A stretch of DNA of 64,000 bases from NCBI GenBank assembly GCA_934643145.1, contig CAKUBM010000002.1, positions 1 to 64,000 on the forward strand, read 5' to 3'. Origin of the DNA: an uncultured Collinsella sp. GTDB taxonomy: Bacteria; Actinomycetota; Coriobacteriia; Coriobacteriales; Coriobacteriaceae. Of this stretch, positions 56,329-64,000 are shown piece by piece (position 1 is the stretch's first letter; each line of letters opens with the position of its first letter). The position numbers and the translations under genes were made by a program. The notes beneath the pieces are model-generated. The model searched no databases. It saw nothing but the letters and a program-made list of their open reading frames with translations, and was not told the DNA's origin.

Positions 56329-58935
56329 ATGGCGGCGTATTTTGAGCAGGTGCTTGGCGGCACTTATGACAACCATGTGCTTCCGTTCTTGTGGCTTAAG
56401 GGCGAGGTGCGCGAGACAATCACCGAGTATCTGGAGCAGATCGCCGGCGCGGACATCCGCGAGGTCTGCCTCGAGTCGCGCACGCATCCCGATTTCTGTC
56501 ACGACGACTGGTGGTCCGACCTGTGGTTTATTATCGACGAGTGCAAGCGCCTGGGGCTGAAGATCTGGCTGCTCGACGACGCGCACTTCCCCACGGGCTA
56601 TGCCAATGGCGCGCTCGAAGGCGAGGGCGTCGACCTCGCGCTCAAGAAGACCGTGCTCAAGCATCGCACGATAACGGTTGTCGGTCCTCAGCCGTCCACG
56701 ACTATCAAGCTCGGCAATCTCATGGATCCCACGGAGCGCTTTGTGGGCGCAGCGGCTTTTGACGCCGCCGGTATGCCGCTCGATCTTGCGCTTGCTGTTG
56801 AGCATGCCGACGACGGCACCCCTATCCGCCTGCGTTTTGACGCTCCCGCCGGCGTTACCACGATTGAGCTCTACGTCACCAGCCAAAAGACCGGCTTTCG
56901 CGATGAGTACATCAACATGGTCGACGCCGCCTCGTGCCGCGTGCTGATCGATGCCGTCTACGAGCCCACATTTGAGCATCTGGGCGACGAGTTCGGCAAG
57001 ACCATCCTGGGCTTTTTCACCGACGAGCCCGGCTTTATGAACGAGAAGGGCACCACGCTTGACGATGCTTCTACCAGTAGCTTTATCGGGCGAGGCGACC
57101 TAGCGCTGCCATGGTCGGACGAGCTTACCCACCGCCTGCGCGATACGCTTGGCGAGGGCTGGCCCACCAAACTGCACGGCCTTTGGACGCGCGAGGCGGA
57201 CGGCGCCCGGACCCGCCACGCCTATATGGACCTTGCCACGCAGCTCTACCGCGCGTGCTTTGACGAGCAGATCGGCGACTGGTGTCGCGCGCACGGCGTC
57301 ATGCACATTGGCCACGTGATCGAGGACAAGAGTTGCCACACGCGCCTGGGCCAGGGTGCCGGACATTACTTCCGCGCGATCGCGGGGCAGGACATGGCCG
57401 GCATGGATGTGGTCATCAACCAGCTCGTCCCCGGCGTCGACCGTGGGCACTACAGCTATTTCCACGGCGCGTGGAACATGGAGTTCTTTACGTACGCGCT
57501 TGCCAAGCTGGGCTCTTCGGCCGCGCGCCTCGACCCCAAAAAGCAGGGGCGTTGCATGGCCGAGGTCTTTGGCGCCTTTGGCTGGCACGAGGGCCTGCGC
57601 GAGATGAAATGGATTGCCGACCATATGCTCGTCCGCGGTATTAACTGGTTTACGCCACACGCGTTTAGTATGGCCCCCTTCCCCGATTGGGACTGCCCAC
57701 CGCATTTTTACGCACACGGCAGCAACCCGCAATGGCCGCACTTTGGCCAGCTCATGCGCTATATGAATCGCACGGCAACGCTCCTTTCGGGAAGCAACGC
57801 CGCTCGCCCCGTCGCCATCCTGTACCACGCCGACGCCGAGTGGGCCGGCAACGCCATGCCCATCGAGCGCGTGGCGGCCGAGCTCACGCGCGCGCAGATC
57901 GACTTTGATTTTGTGCCGGCAGAAGCTTTTGAGGATAAGGAGCGTTACGAGGTTTCGATTGCCGATGGAACGCTTGCCGTTAACGGCTGCCGTTATCAGG
58001 CGTTTGTTCTGCCCGGAGCCTCGTTTATTGGCGCTGCTACGACGGAGGCGGCGAGGCGCATGATGGCCGCGGGCGTTATGGTGCTTGCCGTCGACAAGGT
58101 GCCGAGTGCGCTCTATGACGCGGATGGCGCGGCCGAGCTGGACGGGCTTACGGCGACGCCGCTTGCCGGCGTGGCGGACGTGCTGGCAGCCGCGGGACTG
58201 CAGACCGTTGTGACCGGCACGCCCCAGCCCTGGCTGCGCGCACTGCGCTATGAGCGCGCGGGCGAGACCTATGTGATGCTAGTCAACGAGCATCCGCGTG
58301 AGAGCATTCGCTGCACGGTTGCACTTGCTCGAGGCGAGCGCCTGCGCGGCACGCGTCTCGACCTGCTGAACGGTACCGATCCCGTTGCGTTTGACAGTGC
58401 GCTGGAGCTGGAGCCCTTCGAGAGCTGCATTGTTGTTCTGGGAGCAAACGGCGAAGTCGAATCCAATAGCAGCGCGGACACGAGCGGAAGCGCGGATGGT
58501 GCGCCCGTCCTCGATATCGACGGTCCCTGGACCGTCGCCCTCTCCCCCGCCGGAGGCGACGGGGCCTTTGGCGAGCCGCAAAAGCTCGAGCACCTGTGCG
58601 ACCTCACGGCCGAGCAGTTCGCCGGCACCTGCGGCACATACCGTTACCGCACGTCATTCGAGCTGGCCGATGACCTCGCCGACACCGCCATTGACCTGGG
58701 TGATGTCTACGAAGTCGCGACGCTCACGCTCGACGGGCACTCGCTCGGCACGCGTATCTGCCCGCCCTACCGCTTTGCCGCCGGCCCGCTTGCCGCCGGC
58801 ACGCACGAACTCACCATCGACGCCATCAACACACTCGACCATGCGATTCCCGACATTTTCGCCCTCACCGAGCCCATCGCCCCCAGCGGCGTCCTTGGCC
58901 CCGTTACCCTTTGTGGGCAAAACCTGCCAAAATAA
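56329..58935 (+). CDS. Large glycoside hydrolase, alpha-L-rhamnosidase-like (GH106-like)
   Basis: 868 residues, no signal peptide, so cytoplasmic. The N-terminal barrel has DDWWSDLWFIIDECKRLGLK and IWLLDDAHFPTGYANG, the type of motif seen in GH106 and related rhamnosidase-like proteins; GFFTDEPGF and HIGHVIED follow. The C-terminal part is beta-sandwich-like (YRYRTSFELADD, DLGDVYEVATLTLDG). GGAGGAG precedes the ATG. The last codons (NLPK and stop) lie inside a palindromic repeat. The substrate is uncertain. Confidence 0.7.
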   Translation: MAAYFEQVLGGTYDNHVLPFLWLKGEVRETITEYLEQIAGADIREVCLESRTHPDFCHDDWWSDLWFIIDECKRLGLKIWLLDDAHFPTGYANGALEGEGVDLALKKTVLKHRTITVVGPQPSTTIKLGNLMDPTERFVGAAAFDAAGMPLDLALAVEHADDGTPIRLRFDAPAGVTTIELYVTSQKTGFRDEYINMVDAASCRVLIDAVYEPTFEHLGDEFGKTILGFFTDEPGFMNEKGTTLDDASTSSFIGRGDLALPWSDELTHRLRDTLGEGWPTKLHGLWTREADGARTRHAYMDLATQLYRACFDEQIGDWCRAHGVMHIGHVIEDKSCHTRLGQGAGHYFRAIAGQDMAGMDVVINQLVPGVDRGHYSYFHGAWNMEFFTYALAKLGSSAARLDPKKQGRCMAEVFGAFGWHEGLREMKWIADHMLVRGINWFTPHAFSMAPFPDWDCPPHFYAHGSNPQWPHFGQLMRYMNRTATLLSGSNAARPVAILYHADAEWAGNAMPIERVAAELTRAQIDFDFVPAEAFEDKERYEVSIADGTLAVNGCRYQAFVLPGASFIGAATTEAARRMMAAGVMVLAVDKVPSALYDADGAAELDGLTATPLAGVADVLAAAGLQTVVTGTPQPWLRALRYERAGETYVMLVNEHPRESIRCTVALARGERLRGTRLDLLNGTDPVAFDSALELEPFESCIVVLGANGEVESNSSADTSGSADGAPVLDIDGPWTVALSPAGGDGAFGEPQKLEHLCDLTAEQFAGTCGTYRYRTSFELADDLADTAIDLGDVYEVATLTLDGHSLGTRICPPYRFAAGPLAAGTHELTIDAINTLDHAIPDIFALTEPIAPSGVLGPVTLCGQNLPK

Positions 58936-58955
58936 CCCTGTCCCTTTTTGGTCGG
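58923..58955. repeat. GGGACAGG-core hairpin forming the 3' end of the hydrolase gene
   Basis: CCTGCCAAAA-TAACCCTGTCCCT-TTTTGGTCGG. Its first half encodes the last residues and the TAA of the hydrolase; it ends 22 bases before the RpiR start. Confidence 0.8.
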
Positions 58956-58977
58956 TTTAGTGAGTGCGGGAGTTCGC

Positions 58978-59832
58978 ATGGATATCAAACGCAAGATTAC
59001 CGAGGCGCAGGGCCTAACCCCTACCGAGCAGCAGCTCGGCATCTCGGCCCTTGCCATGGGCGAGGAAATCCGTGGACTGTCCATTAAGGAGTTTGCTGCC
59101 CGCACCAACGTTTCGGTCGCGAGCGTGCACCGCTTTTGCAAAAAGCTCGGCCTCGAGGGCTTTAAGGACCTCAAGGTCGAGCTTATGCGCCTGGCAACCG
59201 AGGCTGGCAACCGCCGCGACGTGGACATCAACTTTCCCTTCGACGCCACGTCCACGCCCGCGCAGGTCATGGAGCGCATGGAGGGTCTCTACCAGACCAC
59301 GCTAGCCGAGACGCAGGAGCTACTCGACCCCGTGCAGCTCGACCATGCTGCCAAGCTTATCGCCAACGCCCGACAGGTCGACATCTACACGGGCTCGCAC
59401 AACCTCTACCCAGCGGAAATGTTCCGCGATCGCCTGCTTTCCGCCGGCAAAAGCGCCACATGCTATAGCAGCATCGAGGCCCAGGTGCGCACGGCGCTCG
59501 CCTCGGATTCCGACCGCGCGGCGATCGTTATCTCCTACAGCGGTCTTGCCCCCAACCTCAGGGAAATCTTGCCGATTCTCAGCAGCCGGCATGTTCCCGT
59601 CATTGTCATCGGCACGCCCTATTGCGCGCGTATTCACCCCGGCTTTGCCGCCTACCTCACGGTGAGCGATCACGAGAGCATGACGCACCGCATCACACAG
59701 TTCGCCAGCCACATCGCCGTGCAATACGTGCTCGATTCGCTCTACAGCAGCTACTTCGCCAAAGACTACGCCCGCTGCTCCGAATTCCTAGAGCGCTCAT
59801 TCCCCTACACCCGCCTGCCGGGCCTGAAGTAA
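58978..59832 (+). CDS. MurR/RpiR-family transcriptional regulator
   Basis: 284 residues. N-terminal HTH_6 (LTPTEQQLGISALAMGEEI, SIKEFAARTNVSVASVHRFCKKLGLEGFKDLKVEL) and a C-terminal SIS domain (QVDIYTGSHNLYPAEMFRDRL, AIVISYSGLAPNLREIL) that binds a phosphorylated sugar. GGGAG precedes the ATG; the frame extends ten codons upstream without a site. It follows the rhamnosidase-like gene closely and may respond to its product after phosphorylation. Confidence 0.92.
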   Translation: MDIKRKITEAQGLTPTEQQLGISALAMGEEIRGLSIKEFAARTNVSVASVHRFCKKLGLEGFKDLKVELMRLATEAGNRRDVDINFPFDATSTPAQVMERMEGLYQTTLAETQELLDPVQLDHAAKLIANARQVDIYTGSHNLYPAEMFRDRLLSAGKSATCYSSIEAQVRTALASDSDRAAIVISYSGLAPNLREILPILSSRHVPVIVIGTPYCARIHPGFAAYLTVSDHESMTHRITQFASHIAVQYVLDSLYSSYFAKDYARCSEFLERSFPYTRLPGLK

Positions 59833-59864
59833 AACGAGCGTGGATTTTCGGACACTTATCTAAC

Positions 59865-59928
59865 GAGAGTGGATAATCTCCCACTTTGAGCCCGCATGGG
59901 GGCCAAAAACGGGAGATTATCCACGCTC
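59865..59928. repeat. GGATAATCTCCC palindrome, copy 2
   Basis: GAGAGTGGATAATCTCCC pairs with GGGAGATTATCCACGCTC; the loop CACTTTGAGCCCGCATG is nearly that of copy 1 at 21624-21688. A GAGCGTGGATTTTC fragment precedes it. Confidence 0.85.
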
Positions 59929-59935
59929 ATTTCCG

Positions 59936-59985
59936 AGTAGTCGTTGGACGTTCTTAAACGACTAGTCAAACAAGAACGTCCCCAA
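59936..59985. repeat. GACGTTCTT palindrome, copy 2
   Basis: GACGTTCTT (59947-59955) pairs with AAGAACGTC (59972-59980) around AAACGACTAGTCAAAC. Related to 1869-1926. Confidence 0.7.
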
Positions 59986-59995
59986 TGACCACTCT

Positions 59996-60165
59996 GGCAA
60001 CGCCGATGTTTTGGTACCGACAGCGAAAGCCCGCCAGAGCGAGCAAGGTGCCTTGAAACAAGGCGGCATTGACCTTCTGGTCATGCCGCCGAAGTTGAAA
60101 GGCAGATTGCCGCTCTGGCGGGCTTGCAGCGTCAAGCCGTTACGCGGTTTGTAAAACCGCGTAAC
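59996..60165 (-). ncRNA. Structured 3'-UTR element, copy 3 (after pyrE)
   Basis: On the minus strand, from the pyrE stop: hairpin GTTACGCGGTT/AACCGCGTAAC, GACGCTGC, a 15-bp perfect stem AAGCCCGCCAGAGCG/CGCTCTGGCGGGCTT, inner TGCCTT/AAGGCA, apical GGCGGCATGACC/GGTC-ATGCCGCC with a bulged A, then ACATCGGCGTTGCCA. Same plan as copies 1 and 2 with compensating changes in the stems. Confidence 0.65.
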
Positions 60166-60846
60166 TTAACGAGCTCCGTACTGCTCGTAGTAGGCGTCGA
60201 TGGCGGTCTTGAGCTCGTCGTCGATGACGACCTTGCCGTCGATCTCGTGGTTGTAGAGGGTCTCGACGACCTCGGCCATGGAAACGATGCTCGCGACGGG
60301 GAAGCCGTACTTGGCCTCGATCTCCTTCTGCGCGGTGGTCACGCCACCCTTGCCGACCTCCATGCGGTTGAGGGACACGATCAGACCCTTGATCTCGACA
60401 TCGGCAGCAGCCTTGACCTTGGGATAGGTCTCGTCGATAGACTTACCGCTGGTAGTGACGTCCTCGACCATGATCACGCGGTCGCCGTCCTGGGGCTCGT
60501 AGCCCAGCAGGTTGCCCTTGTCGGCACCGTGGTCCTTGGCCTCCTTGCGATCGCAGCAGTACTTGACCTCCTTGCCGTACAGCTCGTGGTAGGCGATCGC
60601 GGTCACGACGGCCAGGGGAATACCCTTGTAGGCCGGCCCGAACAGCACGTCAAAGTCATCGCCAAAGTTATCGTGGATGGCCTGGGCATAATACTCGCCC
60701 AGCTTCTTGAGCTGATAGCCCGTCACGTAGGCACCGGCGTTCATAAAGAACGGGGACTGACGGCCGCTCTTGAGCGTAAAGCTGCCGAACTTAAGAACGT
60801 CGGACTCGACCATAAACTTGATGAACTCTTGTTTGTAAGCCTCCAT
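60166..60846 (-). CDS. pyrE: Orotate phosphoribosyltransferase
   Basis: 226 residues; makes OMP from orotate and PRPP in pyrimidine synthesis. The PRPP-binding motif is VIMVEDVTTSGKS; FGPAYKGIPLA and FTLKSGRQSPFFMNAG are also characteristic. The start MEAYKQEF has AGAGGAG upstream; a longer open frame includes the repeat region and is not used. No other pyr gene is adjacent. Confidence 0.96.
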   Translation of the reverse strand: MEAYKQEFIKFMVESDVLKFGSFTLKSGRQSPFFMNAGAYVTGYQLKKLGEYYAQAIHDNFGDDFDVLFGPAYKGIPLAVVTAIAYHELYGKEVKYCCDRKEAKDHGADKGNLLGYEPQDGDRVIMVEDVTTSGKSIDETYPKVKAAADVEIKGLIVSLNRMEVGKGGVTTAQKEIEAKYGFPVASIVSMAEVVETLYNHEIDGKVVIDDELKTAIDAYYEQYGAR

Positions 60847-60936
60847 GCGGGCTCCTCTCGTAATCGCGTACGTGCCCTCCAGTTTAGCGCAGGCAGGACG
60901 TCGATGCGGTCGCGCTTTGCCGAGTCTGCAACCGGC

Positions 60937-60978
60937 AAAAACCACCACAAAGGTGCCTGTCCCCTTTGTGGTGGTTTT
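60937..60978. repeat. GGGACAGG-core hairpin, CCACCACAAAGG stem
   Basis: A 16-bp perfect stem AAAACCACCACAAAGG/CCTTTGTGGTGGTTTT around TGCCTGTCCC. T and A runs on both sides make it a possible terminator for the lipoprotein gene upstream. Confidence 0.85.
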
Positions 60979-60984
60979 GGTGCG

Positions 60985-61671
60985 CTATGAGGCGTTGGCC
61001 AGGCGGCTCCAGAGCTCATCGATATCGATTTGGTCGCCGCCGCTCAGGTAGCCGGTGCGAATAAAAGCCTCGTTGTAGATATAGATGTCATGAGCGCTGT
61101 CGCCATCGTCTTCGGTGTCGTCGGCCATAATCACGTAACGGTGGCCGTCAAGCGCTTTGACCAGCCAATACAAGGCATCGTCAATCGTGCATTTCTCCTG
61201 CACCATCGCTGCGTCGCCAATCGCACCGATGAGTGCCCGTTCGCCCTTCGTATAGCCGCCTACCGAGAGTAGAATCGCCACGCTATCGTCTCCGCCGCCC
61301 GGTTCAAGCTCCTCGTACTCGGACTCCGAAAGCGGTATCGCGCTATTTGCAAGTTCGTCCACATCGTCCGAAACCTTGGAAAAGGTAAAGGCGAAAAATC
61401 CCGCGTCATCGACGGCGCCGTAGCCCACGTTCTCGCCTTGCCACTCATAATTTTGATGTTTGAGCAGGCGCACCAGATCGGCACCACCCAGGTTGATTGC
61501 GGCATAGACCGTCACGTTGGCATTGTCGTCCACGCAGGCGGCGTCCGCTGTGCTTGCTGCTTTAGCGCCACCCGCGCCGCCCGCAGTGCCCGAGCAGCCA
61601 GCCAGCGCGCAAGCCGCCGCGCCCGCGCCCGCCACAAAGGCCGCACGGCTCATCGTCATCTCGTTCATCAT
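60985..61671 (-). CDS. Lipoprotein, member of a local pair (copy 1)
   Basis: 228 residues. Signal peptide SRAAFVAGAGAAACALAGC with the lipidated Cys near 26, then an Ala/Gly linker and a globular domain (VTVYAAINLGGADLVRLLKHQNYEWQGENV). It resembles the next protein in layout and in the DELWxxL/DEFWxxK end, so the two look like diverged duplicates. No domain recognised. GAGGGAC lies before the ATG. Confidence 0.75.
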   Translation of the reverse strand: MMNEMTMSRAAFVAGAGAAACALAGCSGTAGGAGGAKAASTADAACVDDNANVTVYAAINLGGADLVRLLKHQNYEWQGENVGYGAVDDAGFFAFTFSKVSDDVDELANSAIPLSESEYEELEPGGGDDSVAILLSVGGYTKGERALIGAIGDAAMVQEKCTIDDALYWLVKALDGHRYVIMADDTEDDGDSAHDIYIYNEAFIRTGYLSGGDQIDIDELWSRLANAS

Positions 61672-61706
61672 GTTCGTCCCTCGCTATGTTATTGGCCGCG
61701 TCGCGC

Positions 61707-62462
61707 TTAGCCGAGCGCGCGCCCGGTCTTCTCCTGCCAAAATTCGTCAATCGTGGGGGCACCGCCGCCCTGGGTAAACGTACCGGTCTTGATAGCCTCC
61801 TCGGTAATGAGGTCCAGGCGATAGTCGCCGTTTTCCATCGGGCTCACCATGGCAACGTGACGCGCCATGTTGGAACCGTAAACGCACGCGATCCACGAGC
61901 CCGAGGTAATCTGTGCCCGATCCTCGACCGGCACCGAAAAGCCCGCGATAACGTCCTCGCAGCTCGAATAGCCCGCAAGTTGCAGCGTAAACATCACGGT
62001 GCTCCCGGTTCCGCCCTTGTCGAGCTTTCCGATTTCGTCCTCACCGAGCCATTCGGTTGCGCCGTCCTTGCTGATATTGCAGACGCTGAGGACGCGGCCT
62101 GCCTCGTTCTCGTACATCTCGAGCGCATCTTGCCAGGTATAGCCCTGTTGCGACGCAAATTCCTGCAACTGCCAGCCCTTAAGCTCGAGCAATGCCGCGA
62201 TGCTGATGTTGCGGTGCGCATCCCAGCAGTCGTCCGACCACGTATCAAACGCATCCGTCGAGCCGCCGTCCGCATTCGAGCTGCCGCCCGCATCACCGGA
62301 ATCGCCCGATGACGAGCCCGCGTCCATCTTGTCCTTTACCGGGCGGTCGTCGTTAAAACCCGTCGTATCCTGCGCCTGCTGTCCACCGCACCCCGCAAGC
62401 GTCAGCAGCGCCGTTCCCGCCGCCACGACAAACGCCGTGCGCGAAATAACCGTCTCCCTCAT
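61707..62462 (-). CDS. Lipoprotein, member of a local pair (copy 2)
   Basis: 251 residues. Signal peptide SRTAFVVAAGTALLTLAGC with the lipidated Cys near 25, a Ser/Gly/Asp-rich linker, then a domain with NISIAALLELKGWQLQEFASQQGYTW. The layout and ends resemble the preceding protein. AAAGGAAC lies before the ATG at 62462; 21 further codons are open. The role is unknown; 35 bases separate it from copy 1. Confidence 0.75.
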   Translation of the reverse strand: MRETVISRTAFVVAAGTALLTLAGCGGQQAQDTTGFNDDRPVKDKMDAGSSSGDSGDAGGSSNADGGSTDAFDTWSDDCWDAHRNISIAALLELKGWQLQEFASQQGYTWQDALEMYENEAGRVLSVCNISKDGATEWLGEDEIGKLDKGGTGSTVMFTLQLAGYSSCEDVIAGFSVPVEDRAQITSGSWIACVYGSNMARHVAMVSPMENGDYRLDLITEEAIKTGTFTQGGGAPTIDEFWQEKTGRALG

Positions 62463-62537
62463 CGTTGTTCCTTTCCCGTTCTTTATTACGGTGCCGAGAA
62501 ACACGCCCGGCATCGATTCAGACATAGCCCGCTCACG

Positions 62538-64000
62538 CTATTGACGAGGCAGTTCCGTCCAGCCAAAACCGGGCTCAAAGCCATCGCGTGTGCCGATCAC
62601 ATCGCCCGAGCCGTTCACCCAAGCTTGGTCCGCCATCACCGAAACCTCGACATCGGTGCCGTCGGGCCTGGTGTAATGATTGACTCCGCGAATGGCATCG
62701 GAATACGAGGCCGCGCCCGTTCCCACACCTGCGCTAGAGAAATTGGCCGCACTGGCGGCCATGTTCGCGGCGTGTTGACGATCGCTGCGGTCGAACCATG
62801 CCTGTTGGTAACTGTCGAACGCCGCCTGCTGCGAAGCATGCATCTGCTGCCAGGCTGCAAACTGCTGTTGCTGCTGGGCGATATTCATCTGCGTACGTTG
62901 GCGCTGCTCAAGCACCATCTGCTGCTTTTGAGCGCATGCCTCGCGCGCAAGCTCCGGGTTGAGCCGCAGGGTCGATGCCATTGAGGCGAGCGCCGTAGAG
63001 GCCGCCTCGTCCAGACGGCCCGCTGGCGCAACCAAGCAGAAGCTGTCTCTGATACGCCACTGCAACAGGTCGGCCGCTCCCAGCTTGAACGGCGCCTCGT
63101 CTGGGCAATCGCCCTGATCCGAGGCCTGCTCCTGCGCGACACCCTGCCCTGCCGCCGCAGCCACCTGGCGCTCGCGCAGGCGCTTGCCCAGAACGCCGCC
63201 GATGAGCCCGCTCGAAAGGCCCGCGCCCAGCAGCGCCTCGGCCCCGGCGGCAATGCCTTTACCCATAGAGCCCGCGATTCCGCCAATCGAGGCCACATAG
63301 CCCTCGACTTTGGCAGCCACCGCAAGCTCGGTGGGCACTGGAGCGCCCGCAAGCTGATATCGGCGCATGCCGCACTCATAGATCACATCGCTCGGTTCCA
63401 TCGAAAAGCCCTGAATCGCAAAGTCGTTTGCCGCCTCGCGCTTTACGCGGGCACGCTCGTGCTCGATATCGACCGCCGCGCTCGATGGGTACGGCTGCTC
63501 GGCCACAACCTCCGCCTGCGCGCCCAGCTGTGCCGCACAGGCCTGGGCCAACTCGTCGCACGCTGTCTCCACGTGCACAAACGCCTTGCGCTCGGTTTGC
63601 GTGGGAATGCGCTTGGCAACGGCGCCCGCATCCACGTAGCAGAGCTCGGAGCGGTACACAATCCGCTCGCCCGCGGGGCCCGCCGCCGTCACGCCAACCG
63701 AAATCGGGCAGTCGAAGCTACCGCTACGCTCAAGATGTGCCTCTTCGATACGCCAATCCCGCGGCAATGCCACCTGCGCGAGTGCCTGACCGCCAGAAAC
63801 ATCGCATGCGGTATGGAGCTCGAGGTCGCCGACGCGGGGAGCACCCGCCGAGGCTGTGCCGCCAGACGGTGACGCGGCCTCGACACTCCGCTTTGGCGCA
63901 TCTGCCGGCACGGCCACGCTCGGCTCGCAACCTTCACCCGCGCTATCATCGTCAACCGCATCATCCACAGACCCCGTGGCATCCGGGCCGCATGCAACGC
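62538..64000 (-). CDS. Large lipoprotein (5' end outside the window)
   Basis: The open frame reaches the right edge; the codons before 63968 read VACGPDATGS, so a Cys preceded by a likely lipobox lies at the very edge and the signal peptide is beyond the window. About 486 residues are visible: an acidic linker, a central region with a Gly-rich hydrophobic stretch (IGGIAGSMGKGIAAGAEALL, about two fifths along), a Gln-rich coiled coil (AQKQQMVLEQRQRTQMNIAQ), and a C-terminal YTRPDGTDVEVSVMADQAWV domain. Not recognised. It probably forms a set with the two lipoproteins downstream. Confidence 0.75.
   Translation of the reverse strand, partial: VACGPDATGSVDDAVDDDSAGEGCEPSVAVPADAPKRSVEAASPSGGTASAGAPRVGDLELHTACDVSGGQALAQVALPRDWRIEEAHLERSGSFDCPISVGVTAAGPAGERIVYRSELCYVDAGAVAKRIPTQTERKAFVHVETACDELAQACAAQLGAQAEVVAEQPYPSSAAVDIEHERARVKREAANDFAIQGFSMEPSDVIYECGMRRYQLAGAPVPTELAVAAKVEGYVASIGGIAGSMGKGIAAGAEALLGAGLSSGLIGGVLGKRLRERQVAAAAGQGVAQEQASDQGDCPDEAPFKLGAADLLQWRIRDSFCLVAPAGRLDEAASTALASMASTLRLNPELAREACAQKQQMVLEQRQRTQMNIAQQQQQFAAWQQMHASQQAAFDSYQQAWFDRSDRQHAANMAASAANFSSAGVGTGAASYSDAIRGVNHYTRPDGTDVEVSVMADQAWVNGSGDVIGTRDGFEPGFGWTELPRQ

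Noticed and set aside
59996..60165. Integron attC site
   Set aside because: GTTACGC and GCGTAAC are present, but the length between them and the missing integrase do not fit; the same hairpin occurs after other genes without a cassette array.

Overview
The window looks like the chromosome of a gut Coriobacteriia, most likely a Collinsella-type organism (inference from content, no search run). It is GC-rich by eye. It pairs actinobacterial traits (a PASTA kinase, a dnaK-grpE-dnaJ-hspR operon, clpB with a matching operator) with anaerobe and gut traits (Man-family PTS, hyp genes for NiFe hydrogenase maturation, ferredoxins, sugar hydrolases).

Layout. 1-1.6 kb: 3' end of a PASTA Ser/Thr kinase, then tRNA-Arg(CCT). 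1.9-5.2 kb: a mannose-family PTS operon (IIAB, IIC, IID, DUF956) on the minus strand. 5.6-11 kb: hypA, a 924-residue Fe-S/FAD oxidoreductase, and a divergent TetR regulator plus DUF5692 membrane protein. 11-14.5 kb: a membrane-anchored protein with a large extracellular part, and an AAA/DUF4143 ATPase. 14.6-26 kb: clpB, an aconitase-family hydratase and the hspR-dnaJ-grpE-dnaK operon; clpB and dnaK share an almost identical 27-bp upstream element. 26.7 kb: a small 2[4Fe-4S] ferredoxin. 27-30 kb: a visibly AT-richer island with an XRE repressor, an unknown protein and two zinc-ribbon membrane proteins, one ending in a SPOR domain. 30-34 kb: the NAD operon nadA-nadB-nadC-niaR behind a perfect 19-bp palindrome. 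34.5-43.4 kb: a 2217-residue repetitive surface protein divergent from an AgrA/AgrC-like two-component pair. 43.5-51 kb: a degenerate uracil-DNA-glycosylase-like protein, thioredoxin, nikR and hypF-hypC-hypD-hypE. 51-60 kb: an HAD phosphatase, a lipoprotein, IIA-Glc, a 6-phospho-beta-glucosidase, and an AraC / rhamnosidase-like hydrolase / RpiR group. 60-64 kb: pyrE and three lipoprotein genes, the last running off the window.

The most unusual feature is the density of short palindromic repeats between genes. Several families are visible. One has a constant GGGACAGG core flanked by stems of quite different sequence. A second is a long 3'-UTR structure seen after three genes, with arms that change together. 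Others are two- to four-copy palindromes and a 62-bp tandem array. A 207-bp element with 26-bp terminal inverted repeats sits exactly in frame inside hypF and adds 69 residues to that protein. No transposase lies in the window; mobilisation in trans is an inference.

The genes combine into a few modules: sugar uptake and hydrolysis (Man PTS, IIA-Glc, GH1, rhamnosidase-like enzyme), nickel and hydrogenase maturation (NikR, HypA, HypC-F; HypB and the hydrogenase itself are not here), the HspR heat-shock regulon, and de novo NAD synthesis under NiaR.
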